A stretch of DNA of 64,000 bases from Aliirhizobium wenxiniae (GTDB lineage: Bacteria; Pseudomonadota; Alphaproteobacteria; Rhizobiales; Rhizobiaceae), in the NCBI RefSeq assembly GCF_019511445.1, contig NZ_JAEUAN010000007.1:62001-126000 (forward strand), in the 5' to 3' direction. This document shows, piece by piece, positions 26,995-35,789 of this stretch. How positions within the stretch are numbered: the stretch's first letter is position 1; each line of letters opens with the position of its first letter. The notes under the pieces were generated by a model, which saw nothing but the letters and a program-made list of their open reading frames with translations, had not been told where the DNA came from and ran no database searches. A program made the translations under genes and the position numbers.

Positions 26995-28002
26995 TCACTC
27001 GATCTCGGATCGGTGATCGAGATACCAGCGGACAAATGCGCCGACGCCTTCTTCCACTCCGGTTTCCGGCTTGCGTCCTGTCAGGGCGAGAAGCAGATCG
27101 GGGCTGGCGAAGGTGCGTGGGACATCGCCCTTCTGCATGGGCAACATCTTGCGCCTTGCCGGCTTGCCCATGGCCTTTTCGATGACTTCGATGAAATCGA
27201 GAAGCCCGACAGGCTGACCGCCTCCGAGATTGACTGTGCGGAACGGACCTTCAGCCGAAAGCGTATCGATTTCCGCGACACGGTTCGCTTCAGACGGAGG
27301 AACCTTCGACAGATCGATGATGGAATCGACCAGATCATCGATATAGGTGAAGTCCCGGCTCATCTTGCCTTCGCCGTAGATCTCGATTTCCTCATCGTCC
27401 AGCATTGCCTTGACGAACTTGAAGAGCGCCATGTCCGGCCGGCCCCAGGGACCGTAGACGGTGAAGAAGCGGAAGGCCGTGGTCGGAACCTTGTAGAGAT
27501 GGGCGTAGCTATGCGCCATGACCTCCATCGACTTCTTGCTGGCGGCATAGAAGGTCAGCGGTTCGTCAGCCTTGTCGGTTTCCCGGAAAGGAATACCCGG
27601 ATTGGCGCCGTAGACGGACGAGGTCGAAGCCAGCATCAGATGACCGACACCGACCTCGCGAGCAATCTCAAGGATATTCCACGAGCCGATAAGGTTGGAA
27701 TCAAGATACGCCTTCGGATTTTCGAGGCTGTAGCGCACGCCTGCCTGAGCTGCCAGATGGACGATCACATCGGGCTTGAAGGTTTTGACCGTCTCCTGAA
27801 GAAGAGCCTTGTCTTCCAGCATGCCCTGAACGAAGCGGAAGGACGGGAACTGCGCAAGACCGGCATTGCGCGCCTCCTTCAGGCGCAGGCTGTAATAGGG
27901 CGTCATCCCGTCGAAACCGACGACCTCATGGCCATCCTGCAACAGCTTGCGCGCCAGATGAAACCCGATGAAACCTGCCGTACCGGTAATGAAAAAACGC
28001 AT
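26995..28002 (-). CDS. UDP-glucuronate 4-epimerase-type NAD-dependent epimerase
   Basis: This 335-residue short-chain dehydrogenase/reductase has the NAD-binding [11 protein letters not shown] motif at the N-terminus, STSSVYG and the catalytic YAASK (Tyr, Lys), and the [14 protein letters not shown] segment that is characteristic of UDP-glucuronate 4-epimerases such as Sinorhizobium LpsL. The reaction would make UDP-galacturonate for lipopolysaccharide core or exopolysaccharide. The frame starts at a TTG at 28038; the ATG at 28002 with GCGGAAG upstream gives the native N-terminus. It is 220 nt upstream of the convergent-paralogue glycosyltransferase on the same strand. Confidence 0.92.
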   Translation of the reverse strand: MRFFITGTAGFIGFHLARKLLQDGHEVVGFDGMTPYYSLRLKEARNAGLAQFPSFRFVQGMLEDKALLQETVKTFKPDVIVHLAAQAGVRYSLENPKAYLDSNLIGSWNILEIAREVGVGHLMLASTSSVYGANPGIPFRETDKADEPLTFYAASKKSMEVMAHSYAHLYKVPTTAFRFFTVYGPWGRPDMALFKFVKAMLDDEEIEIYGEGKMSRDFTYIDDLVDSIIDLSKVPPSEANRVAEIDTLSAEGPFRTVNLGGGQPVGLLDFIEVIEKAMGKPARRKMLPMQKGDVPRTFASPDLLLALTGRKPETGVEEGVGAFVRWYLDHRSEIE

Positions 28003-28063
28003 GTTCGCTTCCGCCATTGATGGGCATGACTTACCCAATCAAAAGGATTGAAGCAACGAGCCG

Positions 28064-28169
28064 CTAAAGCATTTCCGCCTTTCTTCGAAACGCGAAACCG
28101 CCCTATCTCTTTGTCTTTACGCTATTCCGGACGCAAAACCGGTTCCCACTTTTGCTGGAATTGCTTTAG
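28064..28169. repeat. RIME1-like rhizobial intergenic mosaic repeat
   Basis: The element is about 106 bp, bounded by CTAAAGCATTTCC at the left and GGAATTGCTTTAG at the right, which are inverted repeats of each other, with an inner segment ending ACGCAAAACCGG..CACTTTTGC. Size and terminal sequence agree with RIME1, a palindromic repeat found many times between genes in Rhizobium and relatives. It is non-coding. Its right end overlaps the last codons of the adjacent response-regulator gene. Confidence 0.75.
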
Positions 28170-28576
28170 TGGAAAAGCCTGAGGCGCGCCGGCGGGATGC
28201 CGGGCTTTCCGTTCTTGCGATCGACAGCAAACTGGATGAGATCCATCGAAGCCTGATCCGTAAGAGGCTTGGCCATGACACCGAGAACGCCATCGACACC
28301 GGAGGAAACGACCCCGGGATTTCCCGTGATCATGATGACGACAATACCGTATTCCGCCAAAACCCTTGCAATCTCCGGGCCGGTCTCACCATCCGCGAGC
28401 CGCACATCGACGAAAGCGATATCCGTGTCCCTTGTATAGTTGAGCGCCACCTTCATGTCGGGGGCAATGCCGACCACATCATGACCGCTACGCTGAACGG
28501 CCTCCTCTATGTCCATTGCGACGAGCAGGCTGTCTTCGACAATCAGAAAGCGATATTCCACGGGCACTTCTCCCAT
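28166..28576 (-). CDS. Single-domain response regulator (receiver only)
   Basis: This 136-residue CheY-like receiver has the acidic pair at Glu14-Asp15 (LIVEDS), phosphoacceptor Asp57 (AFVDVRL), a Thr at MITGNP and the Lys of the MAKPLT motif. No output domain follows, so it would act by protein-protein contact or as a phosphate sink. No histidine kinase is adjacent. The start ATG overlaps the stop of a small open frame upstream (TAATG). The last residues and stop codon lie inside the RIME-like repeat, so the C-terminus may have been reshaped by the element. Confidence 0.9.
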   Translation of the reverse strand: MGEVPVEYRFLIVEDSLLVAMDIEEAVQRSGHDVVGIAPDMKVALNYTRDTDIAFVDVRLADGETGPEIARVLAEYGIVVIMITGNPGVVSSGVDGVLGVMAKPLTDQASMDLIQFAVDRKNGKPGIPPARLRLFH

Positions 28577-28689
28577 TACTCAAGCGGCAAATAGTTGGCG
28601 CTCACCGCTTGGCAATAGGCATCACGCGGATCGCTGCCATTTTTCCGGGCTTGGTTAAGTGTTTGAACCTCGCGGCTTTTGGGCTTCGG
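28576..28689 (-). CDS. Possible small protein coupled to the response regulator
   Basis: An open frame of about 38 codons, from a GTG near 28689 to a TAA overlapping the response-regulator ATG (TAATG), encodes a basic, helix-prone peptide (PKPKSREVQTLNQARKNGSD and onward). The junction is a typical translational-coupling overlap and the codon choice is like neighbouring genes. No ribosome-binding site is clear and I know no family for it. It is listed as a candidate only. Confidence 0.3.
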   Translation of the reverse strand, partial: PKPKSREVQTLNQARKNGSDPRDAYCQAVSANYLPLE

Positions 28690-28839
28690 CACGATGACAG
28701 CCAAAGACAGAAACACCAATCTGCAACAGGCTGAGTGATCTCCAAATATTTCGGGCTTTGCACAAAGGTGAGCGGGCTTTCGGAACCGTTTCATCCATCA
28801 GGCGGTTCTTTGGCCGGAAGTCAAAAGAGGAGAAGAACC

Positions 28840-29238
28840 ATGAAAAAGATCATTCTTGCTTCCTGCGTAATCTTCGCAGCAACGCTTTCGGGCCAGGCCT
28901 TTGCACAACAGGGCACCGTGACCGGCGCTGCAGGCGGTGCCGTGACTGGCGCCGTCGTTGGTGGTCCCGTGGGGGCGGCTGTGGGCGGTGTGGTCGGCGC
29001 GATCGCCGGTACCGCGATCGACCCGCCGCCACGCGAGGTGATTACCTATGTCGAGCAACAGCCAGCTCCGACAACGGCAGTTACGATCGAGCAACCGATC
29101 GTGGTCGGCAAGCCGGTACCGGAAACGGTCGTGCTGACGCCGGTGCCGAGCAACACCAAATACGCCTACACCGTCGTCAACAATCAACGTGTGATCGTCG
29201 ATCCGCAAACCCACACCGTGGTGCAGATCATCGAGTGA
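28840..29238 (+). CDS. DUF1236 exported protein with glycine-zipper segment
   Basis: This 132-residue secreted protein has a signal peptide (MKKIILASCVIFAATLSGQA, cleavage after AFA), then residues 25-62 with a Gly/Ala/Val repeat (GAAGGAVTGAVVGGPVGAAV) of glycine-zipper type, and a C-terminal DUF1236 domain (PVPETVVLTPVPS .. NNQRVIVDPQTHTVVQII). The strong SD (AGAGGAGAAG) fixes the ATG at 28840. Glycine zippers pack in membranes or oligomers. DUF1236 proteins are common in Rhizobiales and their function is unknown. A strong hairpin follows the gene. Confidence 0.85.
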   Translation: MKKIILASCVIFAATLSGQAFAQQGTVTGAAGGAVTGAVVGGPVGAAVGGVVGAIAGTAIDPPPREVITYVEQQPAPTTAVTIEQPIVVGKPVPETVVLTPVPSNTKYAYTVVNNQRVIVDPQTHTVVQIIE

Positions 29239-29252
29239 CTTTCGGATTGAGA

Positions 29253-29281
29253 GTAAGCCCCGCCGCTGCGGCGGGGCTTAC
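29253..29281. terminator. Perfect GC-rich hairpin between convergent genes
   Basis: GTAAGCCCCGCCGC and GCGGCGGGGCTTAC pair in a near-perfect 14-bp stem with almost no loop, located between the DUF1236 gene and pncB, which converge. Neither side has a long U-run, but a stem this strong in this position probably limits transcription from both sides. Confidence 0.65.
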
Positions 29282-29304
29282 TCATTCAAGGTTCCATAGA
29301 AGAG

Positions 29305-30609
29305 TTACACGACCAGTGTCTGGTCGACCCGGTCGTCATCGCCGAACAGGCGAAGGTAGCGCTGAACCTCCCTGGCATCTCCGGTCGCTTTTTGCGGGTT
29401 ATCCGACAATTTCACGGCGGGGCGGCCGTTTGCTTCGCTGACCTTGCAGACAACCGAAATCGGCTTCAGCCCATCGATCTGGGTTGGCGCGCAACCTGCA
29501 AAATCGTTGGTGAGATTGGTGCCCCAGCCGAAACTCATGCGCACGCGGCCTTCAAAATGCTTGTAGGTGGCGATGATCGCATCGACATCGAGACCGTCGG
29601 AGAAGATCAGGAGTTTTTCCTTGGGATCGCGGCCAACCTTCTTCCACCAGTCGATGATCTTCTCGCCGCCTTCGATCGGCGGGGCACTGTCGGGGCGGAA
29701 GCCCGTCCAATCAGCCACCCAATCCGGCGCATCCCGCAGAAACGCGGTGGTGCCGAAAGCGTCGGGCAGCACGATAAGCAGGTTTCCGTGATAAAGGCGG
29801 TTCCAGTCCTTCAGCACCTGGTATGGCGCGTTGCGCAGCTCTTCATCAGTCTGCGCCAAAGCGGCAGCGACCATCGGCAGCTCGTGCGCGTTGGTACCAA
29901 CGGCCTCCAGATCGCTATCCATAGCCAGCAATACATTGCTTGTGCCGGTAAAGCCGCTGCCGATGCCTTCCTTCAGCGCCTCGACGCACCAGCGCTGCCA
30001 AAGGAAGCTATGGCGGCGGCGAGTGCCGAAGTCGGAAATCCTCAAGCCAGGTAGCTCACGCAGACGCTGCACTTTTTCCCACATCCTGGCCTTGGCGCGG
30101 GCATAGATGACATCGAGCGTGAAATAACCGAGCGACCGCATGGCGGTCCGCGAGCGCATCTCGTTGATGATGGCGAGTGCGGGAATTTCCCACATCGTGG
30201 TGTCCATCCACTTGCCGTGGAAATTCAGCTCATACTGTCCATTGCGCCGGGAAAGCTCGTATTCGGGCAGCTTGTAGTTGGAAAGCCAGGTCAGGAACTC
30301 CGGCTCGAAAATCTGGTTGCGGCCATAAAACGTGTTACCCGCCAGCCAGATCATTTCCTTCTTGGAAAGACTGACCGTGCGGGCGTGGTCGAGCTGTTCG
30401 CGCAAGGCGCCTTCATCGATCTCGTCGGCCAGCCGCACGCTGGTGGTCCGATTGATGACGGAAAAAGTTGCATCGACATCCGGATAAAGTTTCCAGATCA
30501 TCTGCAACATCAGAAGTTTGTAAAAGTCGGTGTCGATCAGACTGCGGATGATCGGATCGAGCTTCCAGCTGTGATTGTACACCCTGGTTGCGATATCGGT
30601 CTTGGTCAT
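29305..30609 (-). CDS. pncB: Nicotinate phosphoribosyltransferase
   Basis: PncB makes nicotinate mononucleotide from nicotinate and PRPP (with ATP), the entry step of NAD salvage. The 434-residue sequence has the N-terminal [16 protein letters not shown], the FGTRRRHS motif and the phosphorylated-His motif region TNAHELPMV, and its length matches E. coli PncB (400) plus a short extension. It is a single gene with about 220 nt upstream. The call is firm. Confidence 0.97.
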   Translation of the reverse strand: MTKTDIATRVYNHSWKLDPIIRSLIDTDFYKLLMLQMIWKLYPDVDATFSVINRTTSVRLADEIDEGALREQLDHARTVSLSKKEMIWLAGNTFYGRNQIFEPEFLTWLSNYKLPEYELSRRNGQYELNFHGKWMDTTMWEIPALAIINEMRSRTAMRSLGYFTLDVIYARAKARMWEKVQRLRELPGLRISDFGTRRRHSFLWQRWCVEALKEGIGSGFTGTSNVLLAMDSDLEAVGTNAHELPMVAAALAQTDEELRNAPYQVLKDWNRLYHGNLLIVLPDAFGTTAFLRDAPDWVADWTGFRPDSAPPIEGGEKIIDWWKKVGRDPKEKLLIFSDGLDVDAIIATYKHFEGRVRMSFGWGTNLTNDFAGCAPTQIDGLKPISVVCKVSEANGRPAVKLSDNPQKATGDAREVQRYLRLFGDDDRVDQTLVV

Positions 30610-30781
30610 GCCTGCCCCTGTCCCGGTTGCCTTAACCGGTCGGCCTCACTCGCTAAAGAGGCAAGCTAACAATCCCACCTCCCGGCAGCTTTATCGGGAA
30701 AAAAATCGATTAAGTCCAGATGCAGTTCAATTGTCGCAGTACTGATAATTGTGCCTGACCTCCTGCATTCATGCGATGAAA

Positions 30782-30814
30782 CCGACAACCCGGCGCGCCT
30801 GGCCCGATTGTCGG
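30782..30814 (-). terminator. Terminator hairpin downstream of ghrA
   Basis: On the minus strand CCGACAA and TTGTCGG form a 7-bp stem, about 18 nt past the ghrA stop, followed by TTTCAT. It is placed where the yejABEF-ghrA transcript should end. Confidence 0.5.
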
Positions 30815-30831
30815 CGCTAGACATGAGGCCG

Positions 30832-31782
30832 TCAGTAACCTGTCGTCCTGTCGACGACGTGCTGCAATGCCTCTCCTCGTTCGAACCGCTCCATCTGAAC
30901 CTCCGCATTGCGCAAAAGCGCGCGGATATCGGATGCAGAAGCTGCATGGGGCGTGACGATCACATTATCCATCGACCAGAAAGGGCTGTCCGGCGACAAC
31001 GGCTCCTGCTCGAAAACGTCGAGAGACGCGCCGCCAAGGATTTTGGCTTCGAGAGCAGCGATCAGATCTTTTTCCACCTGGCTGCCACCGCGTCCGGCAT
31101 TGATGAACACAGGTGCTCCAAGCGGACCTTTTTGACGAAGTTTTGAAAAGAGCGATGCGTTGAAGATGCCGCGCGTCTCGTCCGTTAGCGGCAAGAGCCC
31201 GACGAGCATGTCGGTGCGGGCCAGAAAGGCATCGAGTTGCGACGCATCGTAGGTTTCGATGCCCTCGCTCGTCTTCTTCGTGCGCGACCAGCCAATGACG
31301 TTGAAACCCATGATCTTCAGCTTGCGGACACTATCTTGGCCGAGCACGCCTAACCCCATGACACCGACGGTCAGGTCCTTCGCTTCCGGTTGATGCAATT
31401 CCTTCCAGATGCGTGCACGTTGCTGGGCGGCATAGGCCGGGACCTGGCGCAGGTGGCTGAGGCATTGAAGCACGACCCACTCGCTCATGCGAGTGGTAAG
31501 GCTTTCATCGACGAAACGGACGATCGGGATATCCGGCAGGCCGGGCGTGGCGAGGATGGAATCGACACCGGCACCGCCGGAGAACAACACTTTCAGATCG
31601 GGGGCGCGATCGAAGAGATCGAGGTCCGGCTTCCAGAGAAAAGCATAGCTTGCATTGGAAAGATCCGCCGATTTGTCGGATGCGTGCAGGACCTGGCGTC
31701 CGGCGAGAGCGCCAACCAGAGCCTGATCCACATCACGACGTCCGAATTTCAGGTCAATGACGACCGCACCCTTATCCGACAA
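30832..31782 (-). CDS. ghrA: Glyoxylate/hydroxypyruvate reductase A-type D-2-hydroxyacid dehydrogenase
   Basis: This 316-residue NAD(P)H-dependent enzyme reduces glyoxylate to glycolate and hydroxypyruvate to glycerate. Rossmann motif GLGVLGQ lies at about residue 145, with catalytic Arg in NAGRG, Glu in DVFEQEPL and His in TPHAAS. It starts 15 nt after the yejF stop on the same strand, so it is probably the last gene of that operon, followed by the hairpin at 30782-30814. Why a hydroxyacid dehydrogenase travels with a peptide importer is not obvious. Confidence 0.92.
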   Translation of the reverse strand: MSDKGAVVIDLKFGRRDVDQALVGALAGRQVLHASDKSADLSNASYAFLWKPDLDLFDRAPDLKVLFSGGAGVDSILATPGLPDIPIVRFVDESLTTRMSEWVVLQCLSHLRQVPAYAAQQRARIWKELHQPEAKDLTVGVMGLGVLGQDSVRKLKIMGFNVIGWSRTKKTSEGIETYDASQLDAFLARTDMLVGLLPLTDETRGIFNASLFSKLRQKGPLGAPVFINAGRGGSQVEKDLIAALEAKILGGASLDVFEQEPLSPDSPFWSMDNVIVTPHAASASDIRALLRNAEVQMERFERGEALQHVVDRTTGY

Positions 31783-31797
31783 GACTGTTCTCCCTGA

Positions 31798-33426
31798 TTA
31801 CTGACCGATAGCGCCGTTTTCCACGGCTTCGATGTTGAAGGCCGCGGCCATCAAAGCCTTGGTGTAATCCTCTTTCGGCGCCCTGAAGATCGCCTCGGAC
31901 GGCCCCTCTTCCACCACCTTGCCCATGCGCATGACGATAACGTGGTTGGCGAGCGCCTTCACCACTTTCAGGTCATGGCTGATGAAGAGGTAGGCGAGAT
32001 CATGCTTGGCTTGCAGATCGCGAAGAAGATCCACGACCTGCGCCTGCACCGTCATGTCGAGCGCCGAGGTCGGCTCATCCAACATGACGAAACGCGGTTT
32101 CAGCACCATGGCGCGGGCAATGGCGATACGCTGCCGCTGGCCGCCGGAAAATTCGTGCGGGTAACGCCATCGGGTTTGCGGATCGAGGCCGACTTCCTGC
32201 AAGGCCCAGGCCACCCGCTGATCTCGCTCGTCTGCGGAAAGCGAGCGCTCGTGGACCTTCAATCCTTCGGCGATGATCTCGCCTACCGGCATGCGAGGGC
32301 TGAGCGAACCGAAGGGGTCCTGAAAGACGACCTGCAAACGATTGCGGTAAGGCAGCATTTGCTTGAAGGAATAACCGTTGATCGCATCGCCGATGAAGAC
32401 GATCCGGCCTTCGGACGCAATCAACCGGGCGAGCGCCAGACCGAGCGTCGTCTTGCCCGATCCGGATTCGCCGACAATGCCCAGTGTCTCGCCGGCCCGG
32501 AGCGTCAGATCCACCCCATCGACCGCCTTCACGTGATCGACGACCTTGCGCATGAAACCGGCCTTGATCGGGAACCAGACGCGCAGGTCCTTTGCCTCCA
32601 TCACGACCGGACGGGCCGGATCGGCCGTCGGCGGTTCGCCGCGCGGTTCGGAAGCGAGAAGATGCTGGGTATAGGCATGTTGCGGGCGCTCGAAGACATC
32701 GGCGACCGTGCCTTCCTCGACGATCCTGCCCTTGGTCATGACGCAGACGCGATCGGCGAATTTGCGGACGATGCCGAGATCATGGGTGATGAACAGCATC
32801 GACATGCCATGCTCGCCCTTCAACTTGCGCAGGAGTTCGAGGATCTGAGCCTGAACAGTGACGTCGAGCGCAGTTGTCGGCTCGTCGGCGATCAAAAGCT
32901 TCGGCCGGTTGGCGAGCGCCATGGCGATCATCACACGCTGGCGCTGGCCGCCGGAGAGTTCGTGCGGATAAGCGGTCAGGCGCTTTTCCGGTTCGCGGAT
33001 GCCGACCTGATTGAGCAGTTCCAGGATGCGGGTACGGGCAGCGGCCCCGGTCATGGCCTGGTGCATCTCCAGAATTTCGCCGATCTGCTTCTCGATCGTG
33101 TGAAGCGGATTGAGCGAGGTCATCGGCTCCTGAAAAATCATCGTGATGTCGTTGCCGCGCATATGGCGCAGTTCCGCTTCGGATGCCTTCAGCAGATCCT
33201 TGCCCTGAAACAGGATTTCGCCCGAAGGGTGGCTTGCTGCCGGATAAGGCAGAAGCTTCAGGATGGAATTGGCGGATACCGATTTGCCTGAGCCGGATTC
33301 ACCGACCAGTGCCACGACTTCGCCAGGACGGATATCGAAGGATACGCGGTCGACAGCGAGCGTTTCGGCGTCGCCCTGATGGAAGGCGACGGACAGATCA
33401 CGAACGGAAAGGAGTGCGTCTGTCAT
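31798..33426 (-). CDS. yejF: Peptide/microcin C-type ABC transporter ATP-binding protein (two NBDs)
   Basis: This 542-residue double ATPase has Walker A GESGSGKS at 42-49 and a second GESGSGKT in the C-terminal half, each with [12 protein letters not shown] signatures and DEPT Walker B motifs. It energises the YejABEF importer for peptides and peptide-nucleotide antibiotics such as microcin C. The frame begins earlier inside yejE; the ATG at 33426 lies 4 nt after the yejE stop with AGGTGA upstream. It is third in the yejBEF run. Confidence 0.94.
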   Translation of the reverse strand: MTDALLSVRDLSVAFHQGDAETLAVDRVSFDIRPGEVVALVGESGSGKSVSANSILKLLPYPAASHPSGEILFQGKDLLKASEAELRHMRGNDITMIFQEPMTSLNPLHTIEKQIGEILEMHQAMTGAAARTRILELLNQVGIREPEKRLTAYPHELSGGQRQRVMIAMALANRPKLLIADEPTTALDVTVQAQILELLRKLKGEHGMSMLFITHDLGIVRKFADRVCVMTKGRIVEEGTVADVFERPQHAYTQHLLASEPRGEPPTADPARPVVMEAKDLRVWFPIKAGFMRKVVDHVKAVDGVDLTLRAGETLGIVGESGSGKTTLGLALARLIASEGRIVFIGDAINGYSFKQMLPYRNRLQVVFQDPFGSLSPRMPVGEIIAEGLKVHERSLSADERDQRVAWALQEVGLDPQTRWRYPHEFSGGQRQRIAIARAMVLKPRFVMLDEPTSALDMTVQAQVVDLLRDLQAKHDLAYLFISHDLKVVKALANHVIVMRMGKVVEEGPSEAIFRAPKEDYTKALMAAAFNIEAVENGAIGQ

Positions 33427-33430
33427 CATG

Positions 33431-34579
33431 TCACCTGAACGTCTTGCGGGGGTCGAAGGCATCACGCACCGCTTCGCCGATGAAGATCAGAAGCGACAGC
33501 ATGATCGACATGGTGAAGAAAGCCGTCAGACCCAGCCAGGGCGCCTGAAGGTTATTCTTGCCCTGGGCGATCATTTCTCCCAGCGACGGCGAGCCGGGCG
33601 GCATGCCGAAGCCGAGGAAGTCGAGCGAAGTCAGGGTCGCGATCGAGCCCGAGAGGATGAAGGGTATGAAGGTGAGTGTTGCCACCATCGCGTTGGGCAG
33701 GAGGTGACGAACCATGATCGTCCAGTTGCCGACACCAAGTGCACGCGCCGCGCGCACATATTCGAAATTGCGGGCGCGCAGGAATTCGGCTCTCACCACG
33801 CCGACAAGGCTGACCCAGGAGAAAAGCAGCAATATGCCGAGCAGGATGAAGAAGCCGGGCGGCAAGATCGAGGCGATGATCAGCAGGATGTAGAGGACCG
33901 GCATGGCCGACCAGATCTCGATGAAACGCTGCATCAGAAGATCGGTCCAGCCGCCGAAATACCCCTGTACGGCACCGGCTCCAACGCCGATGACGGCCGA
34001 GCAGATGGTGAGCGCTAGACCGAACAGGACTGAGATGCGGAAACCGTAGATCATCCGCGCCATGACATCGCGCGCCTGATCATCGGTGCCGAGCCAGTTC
34101 ATGTTACCGAGAATGCAGTTCGGATCCTGATCGCCTTGCGGATAGGCCTTGCAGCGATCCTCCTTCGCCATCAGCCAGAAGGGTTCTGTTGGGGCGGAAT
34201 GGGGGATCTGCGAATTGACCGTCTGATAGGAATAGCGGATCGGCGGCCAGACCATCCAGCCATTGGCGTTGATCTCTTCCTGGATGAAGTCGGAGCGATA
34301 GTCGGTGGTCGCGAGAAAACCGCCGAACTTTTCCTCCGGGTAATCGACCAGAACCGGATAGAGGATCTCGCCCTTGTAGGAGGCGACGATCGGCCTGTCA
34401 TTGGCGATGAATTCGGCAAACAGGCTGAGCGTGAACAGGATCAGAAAGATCCAGAAGGACCAGAAGCCGCGTCGGTTGGCCCGGAAATTGGCCAGCCGGC
34501 GCTTCGTCGTGGGCGACAGGAATGGACGTTTCGCAGATGCCATCGTCTCGACCGACATTGTGGTGGAAGGGACGCTCAT
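33431..34579 (-). CDS. yejE: Peptide/microcin C-type ABC transporter permease
   Basis: This 382-residue permease has an N-terminal cytoplasmic stretch, one helix, a long periplasmic segment (about residues 55-165) and then a core with GTDDQARDVMARMIYGFRIS and an EAA loop (ARALGVGNWTIMVRHLLPN). The start ATG at 34579 overlaps the yejB stop (TGATG) and follows a GGAGG ribosome-binding site; the open frame further upstream lies within yejB. Confidence 0.94.
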   Translation of the reverse strand: MSVPSTTMSVETMASAKRPFLSPTTKRRLANFRANRRGFWSFWIFLILFTLSLFAEFIANDRPIVASYKGEILYPVLVDYPEEKFGGFLATTDYRSDFIQEEINANGWMVWPPIRYSYQTVNSQIPHSAPTEPFWLMAKEDRCKAYPQGDQDPNCILGNMNWLGTDDQARDVMARMIYGFRISVLFGLALTICSAVIGVGAGAVQGYFGGWTDLLMQRFIEIWSAMPVLYILLIIASILPPGFFILLGILLLFSWVSLVGVVRAEFLRARNFEYVRAARALGVGNWTIMVRHLLPNAMVATLTFIPFILSGSIATLTSLDFLGFGMPPGSPSLGEMIAQGKNNLQAPWLGLTAFFTMSIMLSLLIFIGEAVRDAFDPRKTFR

Positions 34580-35661
34580 CAGACATCCCTCCGCTCGAAA
34601 TCGATACGCGGATCGATCCATGTGTAGATCAGATCGGAGATCAGGTTCACCACAAGGCCCATCAGCGAGAAGATGAAGAGCGTGCCGAAGACGATCGGAT
34701 AATCACGGTTGACGATCGAGAGATAACCGAGCCGCCCCAGCCCATCGAGCGAGAAGATGTTTTCGATCAGCAGCGAGCCGGTGAAGAAGGCCGAGATGAA
34801 GGCACCCGGAAAACCGGCGATGACGATCAGCATGGCATTGCGGAAAACGTGGCCGTAAAGCACCTGCCGCTCGTTCAGCCCCTTGGCGCGGGCGGTCGTG
34901 ACATACTGTTTCTTGATCTCGTCGATGAAGGAATTCTTGGTCAGCAGCGTCGTCGTGGCGAAAGCCGACAAGGACATGGCGATCAGCGGCAGGGTGAGAT
35001 GCCAGAAATAATCGCCGATCTTCTGATACCAGGTGAGATCGTCGAAATTGTCCGAGACCAGACCGCGCAGCGGGAACCAGTCGAAGAAGGAACCGCCGGC
35101 GAACATGACGATCAGAAGGATGCCGAACAGGAAGCTTGGCACGGCGTAACCGACGATGATGACGCCGGACGTCCAGATGTCGAAGCTCGATCCATCCTTC
35201 ACCGCCTTGCGGATGCCGAGCGGGATGGAGATCAGGTAGGAGACGATCAGGATCCAGAAGCCGAGCGAGATCGAAACCGGCAGCTTGTCGATGATCAGGT
35301 CGATCACCGGCGTGTTGCGGAAGAAACTCTCGCCGAAATCGAAGCGGATATAGTTCCACATCATGTCGAGAAAGCGGGTGAGCGGCGGCTTGTCGAAACC
35401 GAACTGCTGCTCAAGCTTCTTGATGAATTCCGGATCGAGGCCCTGGGCACCGCGATAGTTCGAATCGGAGCTCATGCCTTGAGCCGACAGGTCATTGCTG
35501 GCGCCCGACAGCCGGTCGCCGGAATCCTGTCCCTGGACCTGGGCAATGATCTGTTCGACCGGGCCACCCGGTGCGAACTGCACGACCAGAAACGAAATTG
35601 CCATGATGCCGACGATGGTCGGGATCATCAGCAATACGCGGCGTAGAATATAGGCGCCCAT
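34579..35661 (-). CDS. yejB: Peptide/microcin C-type ABC transporter permease
   Basis: This 360-residue permease has the DppB-type N-terminus ([20 protein letters not shown]), a periplasmic insert around residues 40-80, six hydrophobic helices and the EAA loop [19 protein letters not shown]. It is coupled to yejE by overlap. yejA lies 128 nt upstream and is the probable first gene. Confidence 0.94.
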   Translation of the reverse strand: MGAYILRRVLLMIPTIVGIMAISFLVVQFAPGGPVEQIIAQVQGQDSGDRLSGASNDLSAQGMSSDSNYRGAQGLDPEFIKKLEQQFGFDKPPLTRFLDMMWNYIRFDFGESFFRNTPVIDLIIDKLPVSISLGFWILIVSYLISIPLGIRKAVKDGSSFDIWTSGVIIVGYAVPSFLFGILLIVMFAGGSFFDWFPLRGLVSDNFDDLTWYQKIGDYFWHLTLPLIAMSLSAFATTTLLTKNSFIDEIKKQYVTTARAKGLNERQVLYGHVFRNAMLIVIAGFPGAFISAFFTGSLLIENIFSLDGLGRLGYLSIVNRDYPIVFGTLFIFSLMGLVVNLISDLIYTWIDPRIDFERRDV

Positions 35662-35789
35662 CAGAGCGTCCTGCCGAACGGTTCGGGCATATCACCGCGG
35701 TTCCCTGCAACGATCAAGCGGGCTTCCTTCGTCTTCAAGCGAATCAATCCGGGCATTTGGAACAGTTGGGCCTTCAAGGTGCAAGCATC

